Below, in pieces: positions 45,201 to 56,340 of a DNA stretch of 64,000 nucleotides. This stretch comes from Chondrosia reniformis (Eukaryota > Porifera > Demospongiae > Chondrillida > Chondrillidae). The stretch spans positions 5,643,673 to 5,707,672 of the forward strand of contig OX359197.1 in the NCBI GenBank assembly GCA_947172415.1. The letters run 5' to 3'. The notes below the pieces were generated by a model. The model had not been told where the DNA came from. It worked only from the letters and a program-made list of their open reading frames with translations, and ran no database searches. Made by a program: the position numbers and the translations under genes. Every line of letters begins with the position of its first letter. Position 1 is the stretch's first letter.

Positions 45201-48200
45201 AGCAGGCATAGATATTGAAGACAATGATGCCATTGAAATTAACTTTGATCCTGTGGTCTACAATGTTCCAGAGGGCAGTGATGCTATTCTAGTGGCTGTT
45301 GCTACCAAGCCTGCTTCTTTCAATTACACAATTACAGTTCAAACTGAGGATGGATCTGCTACTAGTAAATTGATTGATACAAATGTGCATGAATTAGGTA
45401 AATCATTCATCTCTTGTCTGATGCAGGTACTGAAGACTATGCTGGAAACACCTACCAGGTGACCTTTATTGCTGGGAGCACAACTGCTCGAATTCCCATA
45501 GCAACCTCTCAAGACAATGTCATAGAGGGAGATGAAGTTTTCTTTGCCAATCTCATCATTCCTTCTGAAACGTCTGCACTAGACATTTCTGCTGGCAACA
45601 ACAACCGTTCCACTGTCAACATCTTAGAAGTGGGAGACATTCAAGTCAACTTTGATCCAACAGAATACACTGTAAATGAAGGAGATGGATCAGTGATCTT
45701 GACTTTGGTGTCGAGTGGTCCTGCCTCAAAGGAATACACTGTTACAGTCGACACCACCGATAAAACAGCAACGGGTTAGTTTGTTAGATCTCTAAGATAA
45801 TGTATATCAATGACAATTTACAATATCTTTCTCCTACATATATATCCCCTACTCCTCATTAAGGTGGTACAGATTACACATCGGGAGGATTTACTGTCAC
45901 ATTTCCTGCTGGAAGTACTTCAGCACAATTGGCCATCAATATCTTAGATGACAACCTTGCGGAAGTGGTTGAAAGATTTTGTGCAGAAATTGTCAGCCTC
46001 ACCTCTGATTTAGACGTCACTAGAGGATCAAACAGCACAGCAGGCATAGATATTGAAGACAATGATGCCATTGAAATTAACTTTGATCCTGTGGTCTACA
46101 ATGTTCAAGAGGGCAGTGACGCTGTTCTAGTGGCCGTTGCTACCAAGCCTGCTTCTTTCAATTACACAATTACAGTTCAAACTGAGGATGGATCTGCTAC
46201 TAGTAAATTGATTGTAACAAATGTGCATGAATTAGGTAAATCATTCATCTCTTGTCTGATGCAGGTACGGAAGACTATGCTGGAAACACCTACCAGGTGA
46301 CCTTTATTGCTGGGAGCACAACTGCTCGAATTCCCATAGCAACCTCTCAAGACAATGTCACAGAGGGAGATGAAGTTTTCTTTGCCAATCTCATCATTTC
46401 TTCTGAAACGTTTGCACTGGACATTTCTGCTGGCAACAACAACCGTTCCACTGTCAACATCTTAGAAGTGGGAGACATTCAAGTCAACTTTGATCCAACA
46501 GAATACTCTGTAAATGAAGGAGATGGATCAGTGATCTTGACTTTGGTTTCAAGTGGTCCTGCCTCAAAGGAATACACTGTTACAGTCGACACCACCGATA
46601 AAACAGCAACGGGTTAGTTTGTTCAAAGTTTTTGATCTCTAAGATAATGTCTATCAACGACAATTTACAATATCTTTATCCTATCCCCTACTCCTCATTA
46701 AGGTGGCACAGATTACACATCGGGAGGATATACTGTCACATTTCCTGCTGGAAGTACTTCAGCACAATTGGCCATCAATATCTTTAATGACAACATTGTG
46801 GAAGTGATTGAAAGATTTTGTGCAGAAATTGTCAACATCACCTCTGATTTAGATGTCACTAGAGGATCAAACAGCACAGCAGGCATAGATATTGAAGACA
46901 ATGATGCCATTGAAATTAACTTTGATCCTGTGGTCTACAATGTTCAAGAGGGCAGTGACACTGTTCTAGTGGCTGTTGCTACCAAGCCTGCTTCTTTCAA
47001 TTACACAATTACAGTTCAAACTGAGGATGGATCTGCTACTAGTAAATTGATTGTTACAAATGTGCATGAATTAGGTAAATCATTCATCTCTTGTCTGATA
47101 CAGGTACTGAAGACTATGCCGGAAACACCTACCAGGTGACCTTTATTGCTGGTAGCACAACTGCTCGAATTCCCATAGCAACCTCTCAAGACAATGTCAT
47201 AGAGGGAGATGAAGTATTCTTTGCCAATCTCATCATTCCTTCTGAAACGTCTGCACTAGACATTTCTGCTGGCAACAACAACCGTTCCACTGTCAACATC
47301 TTAGAAGTGGGAGACATTCAAGTCAACTTTGATCCAACAGAATACTCTGTAAATGAAGGAGATGGATCAGTGATCTTGACTTTGGTTTCAAGTGGTCCTG
47401 CCTCAAAGGAATACACTGTTACAGTCGACACCACCGATAAAACAGCAACGGGTTAGTTTGTTCAAAGTTTTTGATCTCTAAGATAATGTCTATCAATGAC
47501 AATTTACAATATCTTTATCCTATCCCCTACTCCTCATTAAGGTGGCACAGATTACACATCGGGAGGATTTACTGTCACATTTCCTGCTGGAAGTACTTCA
47601 GCACAATTGGCCATCAATATCTTAGATGACAACCTTGCGGAAGTGGTTGAAAGATTTTGTGCAGAAATTGTCAACATCACCTCTGATTTAGACGTCACTA
47701 GAGGATCAAACAGCACAGCAGGCATAGATATTGAAGACAATGACCCAATTGAAGTCAATGTTAACCCAACCCAGTATATAATAAATGAGAACCGAGGATC
47801 TGTAATCATCACTTTGGTATCAAACGGTCCAGCAGCTGAAGACTATACTGTAATAGTGGATACAAGTGATGGAAAAGCCACAAGTAAGCATATATATATA
47901 TATATATTCATTGGTAGGCATCTGATACAAACACTTTAAATTTGTAGGTTACACGTATATACCTTTTATTAATTTAAAATGTAAATATAAATGGGACAAA
48001 CTTATACAAGTTTTGACTTTGACTAGAAACATTATAATGCTATAATATATGACAATTCAAATATATATGCTACAAAACATATACGTAATTATAAGTATAT
48101 AGTTATAGTATATATAGTTGGATATTTACGTGTATATATATATATATATATATATACAGAATATTGTTTCTGGACTTACCTATCTTTGAGATGGTTTGTC

Positions 48201-51200
48201 TTTCATTTTTTGAGAATCTAAAGATTTATTATAATCATTGCTGCATCTTTTTTACATTGCTTAACTTTCATCCATTAATATATCATTTCCTTAGCTGACA
48301 TTGACTTCATGTCTGGCGGCTACATTGCTACCTTCACTGCTGGAAATACAGCTGCTATGGTTGCTATACCAATTAACAATGATGATATAGCTGAATTAGA
48401 TGAAGATTTTACTGTAACTTTGAGCGTCCCTTCATCTTCCGCTTCACCTGGAGTAACTGTAGGATCAGATGACACTGCTAACATTACTATAACTGATGAT
48501 GATGCTATATCAATAGAGTTCAGTCCTATAGAATATAGTGTCAGTGAATCAGATGGTAAAGTTGTACTGATGCTAATGTCCAACAGAACAGCTAGCTTTG
48601 ACTATACTGTAGAAGTCAACACTTTTGATGGAATTGCTACAGGTATATAAACAGTAATAGAAAACAGATTGATTTCTTACATGCACATATCATTGTGATT
48701 TAGTGTACATGAATAATTAAAACGATACTCACACTGCAAGTATAGTCATTCTAAGAAACATCAAAGAAAGAAGCAGTTGCTGGGAAGTGAACCCAGGACA
48801 GCTGGTTATGGCCAAGCACCAGTGTATATACTGCCTCTGAGCTTCACCTTCCACCGTAATGCTCCATTCATTTTTACCCCTCTTATACTAACTATGTAGA
48901 AGTAATAAGTTGCAATTCACTAATTAGTGTTTATCAGAAAAGGCCTACCAAAAGACTCAACCCATTTCCAGTGGGAGAGGCTGCCGGTCTTCGTAATTAC
49001 ATATGTTGGCTTTCATCAAAATTAATGGTTAATCAACCTGAATCCTTAAATTGTGCATATATGTATACAGTTTATATATGAGTGTATGATACTTTGGTCA
49101 TGTGCTTTGTTTATATAAACACTGTACACGGATAAAGGTCACTATATGTTTATGTTTAAATGTGCTTCTAGGTTCAATAGATTTTACAGCAGGACCTTAC
49201 AATGTCACTTTCCCAGCTGGGACAAATAAAACCAATTTGGAAATTACTATACTAAATGATGACATCTATGAGTCAGGCATAGGGCCTGAGGACTTCACAG
49301 CTGTTGTAACAATTCCATCAGGAATTAGGGATTTCCCCTTGATCATTGGTAATGATGACACTGCAGTCATTAAAGTAGCTGATGATGAATGTAAGTAATA
49401 TGGATCTAGTATAATCCCCAAATTATAGCAAACATATTTTATAATTGTAGATCTTCCTAATGCTCTCTTATGCGTATACTCTGACTAGCAATGTGCGTTC
49501 CTTTCATTTCTTCTTTTTGAAATTTCTTAGCCTTAATGATCAACTTTAATCCTGTCATCTATGAAGTTGGAGAAGGAGATAGAACTGTTACAGTGAGACT
49601 TATTGCAGATAAAGATTTTCAATATCCCTTTATTGTACCAGTAAATACTACCGATGGATCAGCTACTGGTCAGTATATACAGTATATATATTAGAAATTA
49701 TTTGAAATCCTTATGAAATAACAGCTTTGAATGACTGATTAATTTTCCATTTTATAGCATCAGATGATTATTCCAGTGGTGGATATATAGCGCTCTTTGT
49801 TCCTGGTAATAGGAATTCTACAATAACTATTCCAATAGAGAGTGACACTGTACAAGAAGGTCCAGAGGATTTTTTTGCTAATATTGTTCTTACAGATGAA
49901 CAATTAGCAATGTTAATATTCCCTGGGCCTCAAGATATGGCAAATATAACAATTGTTGAAGGTGGGGATTTGGTACTTTTAATTTATTATTATAAATTAA
50001 TGGCTAACAATAATAAAGAGAATCCTTAGATTTTTAAAAGTACATGAATCATCTTTTACTACATACATGCTATGCCTATTCTGTAATAACTTAAAAAGCC
50101 TATAGGGAATGGTAAGAGCATTGCATGGATTAGAATACAGGAGATGGGAATATCACCCTTCGTCAGTGACCTGGGAGTCTTTCTTCTTGCAATGCAATGC
50201 AACATTTAAATAATCTAAAACTGTTAAACCATTTTCTGAACCTCTATGTTATATGATATATTTAACAGTTGCATGTATGTATGAGAGTAGGGGTATATAC
50301 GTACTATATCATTTACATATGCCCCGAAGTTAGCCTTTGAAGTTTGGATGAGGATGCACTCTGAATTTCATTGGGCTACTGGTATTATCTTTGAAGTGGT
50401 TCAATTTGAGTTTTTTGAGCATCAGAGATGCAGTTGGTTTTTTATCTTCTTCCTTTTCTTCAGACGTTTCAACCCTGAGGGTCTTCTTCAGTGAACTGAT
50501 GGTTGGCTCCAGGTGTCTTCTTTTATAGACAATTTTTCCCACCTACGTATGTCTATAAAAGAAGACACCTGGAGCCAACCATCAGTTCACTGAAGAAGAC
50601 CCTCAGGGTCGAAATGTCTGAAGAAGAAAAAAAACAACTGCGTCTCTAGATGCTCAAAAAGACTCAAAATGAACCATTTCAAAGATGAGTTTGGTGCAGT
50701 TAGAAGAAACCTTATCATCTACTGGTATTATCTTTTGACACATTTTTGTAGCTCCTTCAGTTCAGTTTGATCAGATTATGTACACAGTTAATGAGTCTAC
50801 TGGTGAAGTGATCTTAAAGTTGAGAGCTTCAGGAACACTTGACTCTCCTTACGTAGTACAAGTTCAAACATTTGATGGAACAGCTAAAAGTATATAGCTT
50901 CCTCCACAGCATTTATAATCTACTAATGCCCATCTTTTATGTTTATACTGCAGCTCTGACCGACTATTCAGGTGGTGTCTATGAGGTGGAATTTCCCTCG
51001 GGAAGTACCATGGCAACAGTTAGCATATCCATCACTGACGATAACCTCTGTGAGATCTTGGAATCTTTCTCTACAATTATCATCATTCCTCAAGCAGCCA
51101 GTAATCTTGGAATTACTAAAGGACCACAGGATGAAGCTTCTATACAAATAAAAGATGATGATGGTCATTATAGTTACACATATCACTGGCATACAAACAT

Positions 51201-54200
51201 GTAAAAAGAATTCTATAAACATGCATAAAACAAAAACCATAGCCACTTAAACATGTATAAAGAGATCTTCGTATACCGTTTATCCATTTCCATATATATG
51301 TACATACATATGTATTGGGGACTTTAATATCTGATGCTGATCTTAAAGCTTTGATATCCTCATCATTTGATTTTATCCCACTCACTCACTTCTCCTGAGG
51401 AGCGTAATAAGCAATGGGTCAAACCGAAGTAGTCTTGTTTTAGGAGAAATGGGTGGGTGAGGGTGAGGAAAAATCCAGATGTTAAATGATGAGTATATCC
51501 GTATACATATTACACATATTATACATACTGAATTCTTGATTATTTTAAATTCTCAATTACTTTTTATTATACTGTATATAGATGTCGAGGTTAATTTTGT
51601 GCCTACAAGCTACACACACAGTGAGACAGATGGCTTTGCTACTTTAACAGCAGTAGCCTCTGGTGTGTGTGATTACAATTATTCACTACTTGTAAACACT
51701 TCAGATGGAACAGCTAAGTGTCAGTATAAATGCATATAAAATATATATATACAGATTAAAATGGCTTGCAATAATTGATGTGTATATATATATTATTGTA
51801 ACTTGTACTGTATACGTATATGTAAAATATTGTAACCAAAGTACATACGTAAGTTGCATTTAAAACTATTACAATACAATATGTGGTTTATATTGTTACA
51901 ATATAATTGTTTCTTTTCTTATTCATCACAACCACATACAGCCCCTGGAGATTATGTTTCAGGTACATATGAGGTCACCTTTACAAGTGGATCTACTAGT
52001 TCAAACGTACTTGTACCGATTAGTGATGACTCTGTTAATGAGGACGCAGAAAACTTTACAGCCACTTTAATCACTCCAGAGAAATTAGAAGGAGTATCTA
52101 TTGGAGATGATGGAACTGCTATAGTCGACATTTTGGATGATGATGAAATCTTTGTAAACTTTAATCCTATAACTTACTCTGTATCTGAAGATGGTAATGA
52201 AATTGTATTGATTTTGGAAGCCAACGTTCCTTCAGACACACTGTACACCATCACAGTGCAGACCAGAAATGGAAGTGCAGAAAGTGAATTATATACGTAC
52301 TTCCTCCTTCTATACATATCCCATTACATTCGCTAATACTTTAACCACTAATTGTTTAATAAATTTTAAACACTGTACCTGCAGGTCCAGGTGACTATGA
52401 AGGTGGATCCTTTACAGTAACCTTTGAACCTGGAGAGACCATTGCTATGGTAACTATTCCAATCAATGATGATGAAGAGACATGTGAATGTGAAGAAGAC
52501 TTCTTTGCTGAAATGACAATTCCTGATTCAGCTGCTGAGAGAGGGATACAAGAAGGAGAAAATAGAACGTCCACCATATTCATAAGCGACAATGATGGTG
52601 AGACTTTAGGGTAACCGACTTTAGGATGATCTCTTAAATTATTTATATATTAGTCTATACCTCATCTCATGTTATTTCTAATGTATACATCTGTATATAC
52701 GTAGACTGCATAATTGCATTTGCTCCAAATCCTCAAACTGTGACTGAGGGTGATGGTACAGTAGAAGTGTGTCTTAGAATTGACCGTAATTGTATTGGTG
52801 ACTTTGAGGTATTGATCAAGACAAGGGATGGATCTAATAATCAAACAGCAGCTAAAGGTGCATACTTCATAAATCAATACTTAATTAGAGTTCTGCTATA
52901 CTGTCTGATAAAATATATATGTGTTAAATTAAAGAAATAGCTTGAACTTATATTTATATATAATATAATTTTGTAAATGTATCAATGCATATATCAGATT
53001 CTATATACAATGCAAGCTACAAAATAACATAGTAATTTAAATAAATAAAATAAATAATTCATATAACACCAAATATAAATATAGTATAATATACATACGT
53101 ACTTTCCAGCTTTCTCTGACTACATTCCAAGCAACATCAGTAGTTATGTCGTGGAATTCAGGACAGGAGAGAATGAAGCCTGCACTAATATTCCAATTGA
53201 GGATGATGACATATTTGAAGGGGATGAATACTTTGAAAGCTTTATTGAAATCCCTCCAAATGTTGACATTACACCTGGGAGAGATCTGAATGTCACTATT
53301 AGTGATAATGATCGTAAGAAAATTTGTATACATGCATACAAATATACATATTCTTCTATACAGATAGTTATAGGTGTATTATATTGTTATTATCTTTTAT
53401 GCATTTGGTGTGTATATAATGAAAAGTTATATATATTTAATGCATATGTATGTATGTACGTACGTATACATTTATTTTCCTGTGCATGCAGCACCTCCGA
53501 TGTGCCTCTTTGATGGTGAGGATGTGAGAGTGAATGAAATTGAAGGAGAAGTTATGGTGTCCATTAGAGTTGGAGGTAGCAATTTTGAGAGGACATTTTC
53601 GTGTAGTGTTGAAACTATACCTCAATCAGCAGAAGGTACATATTACTGTATGACCATATGCATGCATGCGCATACTCTGCAATATACGTATGTATATATT
53701 CTGGGCTCCCTTTAAGTAGTAATTCCATATATGCTTTCACCCTAAAGAAGTAAGCTATGTGCAATATCAGGTAAAAATTAAACTCTTGTTTCAGTGTAAT
53801 ATGCAATCTATATAATGATCATAAGCTATATATAAATTCAATATTTCCTTGATTGCATATATAGGAATACAGTATATATAGGTACAGTGTTAATTAGCCA
53901 TTACAAATCAAATACATATAATTATGTATATTTCTATAGAAAATACTGACTTTGTTCCAGAGATCGTGGAAGTTATCTTTGAACCCGGTGAAGAAGATAT
54001 AACTAAAGAAGTTTTAATAGAGCTTATTACTGATGATAATCCAGAAGAACCTGAACTCTTCCAACTACAAATTTCACCGGTTGTTCCTTCTGGTCCAGGA
54101 CCTGAACCAATTCCACAATTTATAAACATAACTGTCATTGATGCCATGCCAGAAGAAATAATGTGCAGATTAATGGATAGTCTTAGAATTGCCCATTTTA

Positions 54201-55696
54201 GACAAATGCTGGGTCCTAGTGGGTATCCCTTTGAGAGAACATGTGAACACAGCCTAATTACTTCCTGTGGAAATGAAACTATACCTTTCAAAGTCAATAT
54301 TGATGTACAGGGAGGAGACATTGATGAATCTCAGTTAGCCATTCAGTGGAACGACAGTATCTTAATTATAAATGATGACAATTCGGTAAACTTTACTTCT
54401 ATTGCACTTGATGGAGTGGATATCAGTGAAGTTGACAATGGATCCACTATTGTCATAGTGATTGAAGAGATTGGCTTCAAATTGGAACGAAGACTGTCAC
54501 CTCAAGGATTTGTTAGCCTTGCCCTAAAGAATACTAGTATTGTACTAGATCAGTTGTGTGGTCTCTGTGGTAACCAAAATGGCCAGTTAGTTCTAATGGA
54601 TGGCCGTACAGTGGGACTGGAAGAGGTGGAAGAGTTTCTAACAGAGTATAGAGTACCAACACCACAGTTACTTATCCCTACTCGGGTTAGATCAGAGTGT
54701 AGTAAGTTTTAAGTTAAGTACCTATACTATGTATGTACGTATATATATTATATATCTTATTTGTATCTATTATGCAGGTGACATGAGAAATGATACTATT
54801 ATTGGGGATCCATTGTATGAGGTTCCTCTCAAAATCTCCAAGGAATTTGAAGAAGAAATTGGTGGAGAAGTTTCACTGTGTTATGAGGTTCATGGTAAAG
54901 CAAATAGAATGTTTAATCTCATTTCAGACAAATGTGTATCTGTCAATGCTCATTATGCTGAAGAAGAGGACCTGCAAGGAAAACTTAATGTGATTGATCA
55001 AGTCGGCATCTTATCTGAGGATAACAATGACATGTGTCATCAGATCCAAGTGGACTTGGATGGTTGTAAAGCATCAGTTGATGGCAATATGGTCCTTTCC
55101 TCGTATTCAGAAGCTGGTGTGAGGGTAGATAGGCGAACAAAAAGGGTTCGTGTAGCAGTACCCAATTGTGATAATGTTGACCTAGTGATGTGGATCATTT
55201 GCCAGAATTTTAATGGTGTGCCAATGATTAAATTTATGGTAGCCAGAGGTCTCAATCTCAGACCAACTTCACATGGAATCATAGGTTAGAGTAAAAACAG
55301 TGTTTTTGTAGATATTTACACTTAATTGAATGTACCCATATTGTCTATATAGGTCAGTTCTGGAATGTGGATGTGACAGCTGAAAGATACACACTTACTG
55401 CCAAGGATAACTTAGCCCCAAGTGACAAACACTACGCTGTTGCCATCATGGCACCTGATGGTTCAATGAAAAGAAGATTCTTTGCTCTATTACATTGGGC
55501 TACCTGGGACTCTACTAAAAAGAACTGTCTGTATGCTGGCAGCGGGCAGGGAGCTAGGATAAAGGGTGTAAAGTCTCTCAATGGAACTGTGATTGAAGGA
55601 CGCTACTGGCAGTACATGGTGGATGGTCTGTTTGAGTATTCTTATAATTTTGGCAGATTCACAGCTCCATCCTGCATGGTCACACCAAGTCCTTGA
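36243..55696 (+). CDS. Aggregation-factor-like secreted protein B with expanded Calx-beta array, about 3984 aa
   Basis: Thirty-six exons: 36243-36309, 36503-37879, 37987-38124, 39272-39487, 40287-40649, 40737-41099, 41168-41530, 41617-41979, 42047-42556, 42906-43259, 43348-43686, 43749-44096, 44187-44525, 44588-44935, 45026-45364, 45427-45774, 45864-46202, 46265-46612, 46703-47041, 47104-47451, 47542-47883, 48295-48642, 49172-49390, 49531-49668, 49758-49961, 50752-50889, 50954-51163, 51582-51719, 51942-52283, 52385-52597, 52705-52857, 53110-53313, 53492-53635, 53940-54701, 54778-55284, 55353-55696. All 35 introns are phase 1. Signal peptide 1-22; FCGBP-like region 23-481; about 26 Calx-beta repeats 482-3515; VWD-like domain with CGLCGNQNG near 3652; inter-alpha-inhibitor-like tail 3702-3984. 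Calx-beta repeats bind Ca2+, so a large secreted adhesive proteoglycan core is likely; the AF label is by architecture. Lacks the counterpart of gene A exons 5-6. Confidence 0.85.
38410..38600. repeat. Foldback-type MITE in gene B intron 3
   Basis: 'tctctgagatggttcatcat' (left) and 'gatggatcatctcaaagaaa' (right) are inverted copies. The interior holds 'gagtgtctatagagagatac', a degenerate form of the family's 'gagcatctagagacgcag'. Confidence 0.6.
40287..42410 (+). repeat. Tandem array of five single-exon Calx-beta domains (about 430/450-bp unit)
   Basis: Five near-identical copies of a 121-aa Calx-beta exon start at 40287, 40737, 41168, 41617 and 42047. The last copy is fused to the following half-domain. 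The intervening introns alternate in length (87, 68, 86, 67 bp) and in sequence, so the array probably grew by duplication of a two-exon block rather than one exon at a time. Gene A has a single equivalent (17833-18342). Confidence 0.95.
43348..47541 (+). repeat. Five-copy 839-bp tandem array, two Calx-beta exons per unit
   Basis: Units start at 43348, 44187, 45026, 45864 and 46703. A sixth, partial unit begins at 47542 and diverges after 'atagatattgaagacaatga'. Each has a 339-nt exon, a 62-bp intron, a 348-nt exon and an intron of about 90 bp. Exons and introns alike are nearly identical between units, which points to recent unequal crossing-over or gene conversion. Each unit adds two Calx-beta domains (229 aa) without changing frame. 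Gene A has none of these units. Confidence 0.95.
48180..48235. repeat. Foldback-family fragment in gene B intron
   Basis: 'tatctttgagatggtttgtc' followed by 'tttttgagaatctaaagatt' matches one arm of the foldback family; no partner arm is seen here. Confidence 0.4.
48720..48843 (-). repeat. tRNA-like SINE candidate, gene B copy
   Basis: Near-identical to 19046-19172 in gene A and at the corresponding intron position, ending 'cagtgtatatactgcctctg'. Confidence 0.45.
50376..50735. mobile_element. Long foldback element with 17-bp flanking direct repeats
   Basis: The direct repeat 'ctactggtattatcttt' occurs at 50376-50392 and 50719-50735. Between them are two arms of about 140 bp in inverted order: 'tttgagcatcagagatgcag', 'accctgagggtcttcttcag', 'tggttggctccaggtgtctt' on the left and their complements on the right, around a loop of about 20 bp at 50530-50549. 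It lies in the intron between exons 25 and 26 of gene B. It has no coding capacity. The direct repeats could be a target-site duplication. Confidence 0.8.
51357..51495. repeat. Small foldback element in gene B intron
   Basis: 'ctcatcatttgattttatcc' pairs imperfectly with 'aaaaatccagatgttaaatg' ahead of 'atgag', and 'ccactcactcacttctcct' pairs with 'aggagaaatgggtgggtga'. Imperfect arms of about 50 bp. Confidence 0.5.
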
Positions 55697-56270
55697 ATCA
55701 TCAAATATGAAAGCTATACATAAAATCATACACATGATTATATATACAAATGTAACACAATATTAAAGAATTCTCTATAATACTTTGTAAAGAATAATTT
55801 CTATACAATGGAAGTTACAGCATGATTGTGTTCATGAATGTAAGCAACTCCCAACCTAACCAGTAGTCAGTATATCTAATTGCAATTGTACTTAATTATA
55901 AGTTTTGTAATCACCAAGATGACAAAGGTTGAAGTCAAAATTACCACCTGAAGAAGATTCTATGCTCATGGTCTCTTCCTTAAAGGGGCTGGCTGAGACA
56001 GGAAGAATGTACAACTGCAGAATTGACAAAGGACTTATTTGCTAATCTATATACGTATAATGCAAAATCCTTCTAAAACATAAGTATTATATGTATATTG
56101 CATGCAAATTTAATGTGTGGCGAGAGATAGGGTGCAATATTTTTCCATTGAGTTTTTCCAAATTCATTGGATATGCTTTCGAGGCGTTTGTGAATGCTGA
56201 TAGCAATTCATATCTGTCCAGTTGCAGCACTAATTGTACATCAAAATAACCACATCCCCCAAGAGTCATT
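55697..56270. other. Intergenic region between gene B and SNAPC4
   Basis: About 570 bp with no exon seen. It probably contains the 3' UTR of gene B and the distal SNAPC4 promoter. Confidence 0.5.
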
Positions 56271-56304
56271 TGACGTCATCGTAAAAATGGCTTCCCGTCA
56301 TTAG
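56271..56304 (+). promoter_or_regulatory. SNAPC4 proximal promoter: CRE-like site and YY1-like/uORF element
   Basis: The palindrome TGACGTCA (56271-56278) is a consensus CRE/ATF site 62 bp before the SNAPC4 ATG. Just downstream, 'aaaaatggcttcc' (56283-56295) resembles a YY1 element. Its ATG opens a five-codon frame that stops at 56304, before the main start. Confidence 0.5.
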
Positions 56305-56340
56305 GCAGGAGAAAAGAGTTGTGGTTCTAGGTCAGTGATT

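Noticed and set aside
43348-47541. The 839-bp array as an assembly duplication artefact
   Set aside because: Units carry distinct substitutions and small indels (for example in the intron before 45864), so they are not identical copies; copy number could still be misassembled.
43358-47812. Series of 65-aa antisense frames (MASLSSISMPAVLF...) repeated through gene B
   Set aside because: Shadow of the 839-bp coding repeat; no independent splice signals.
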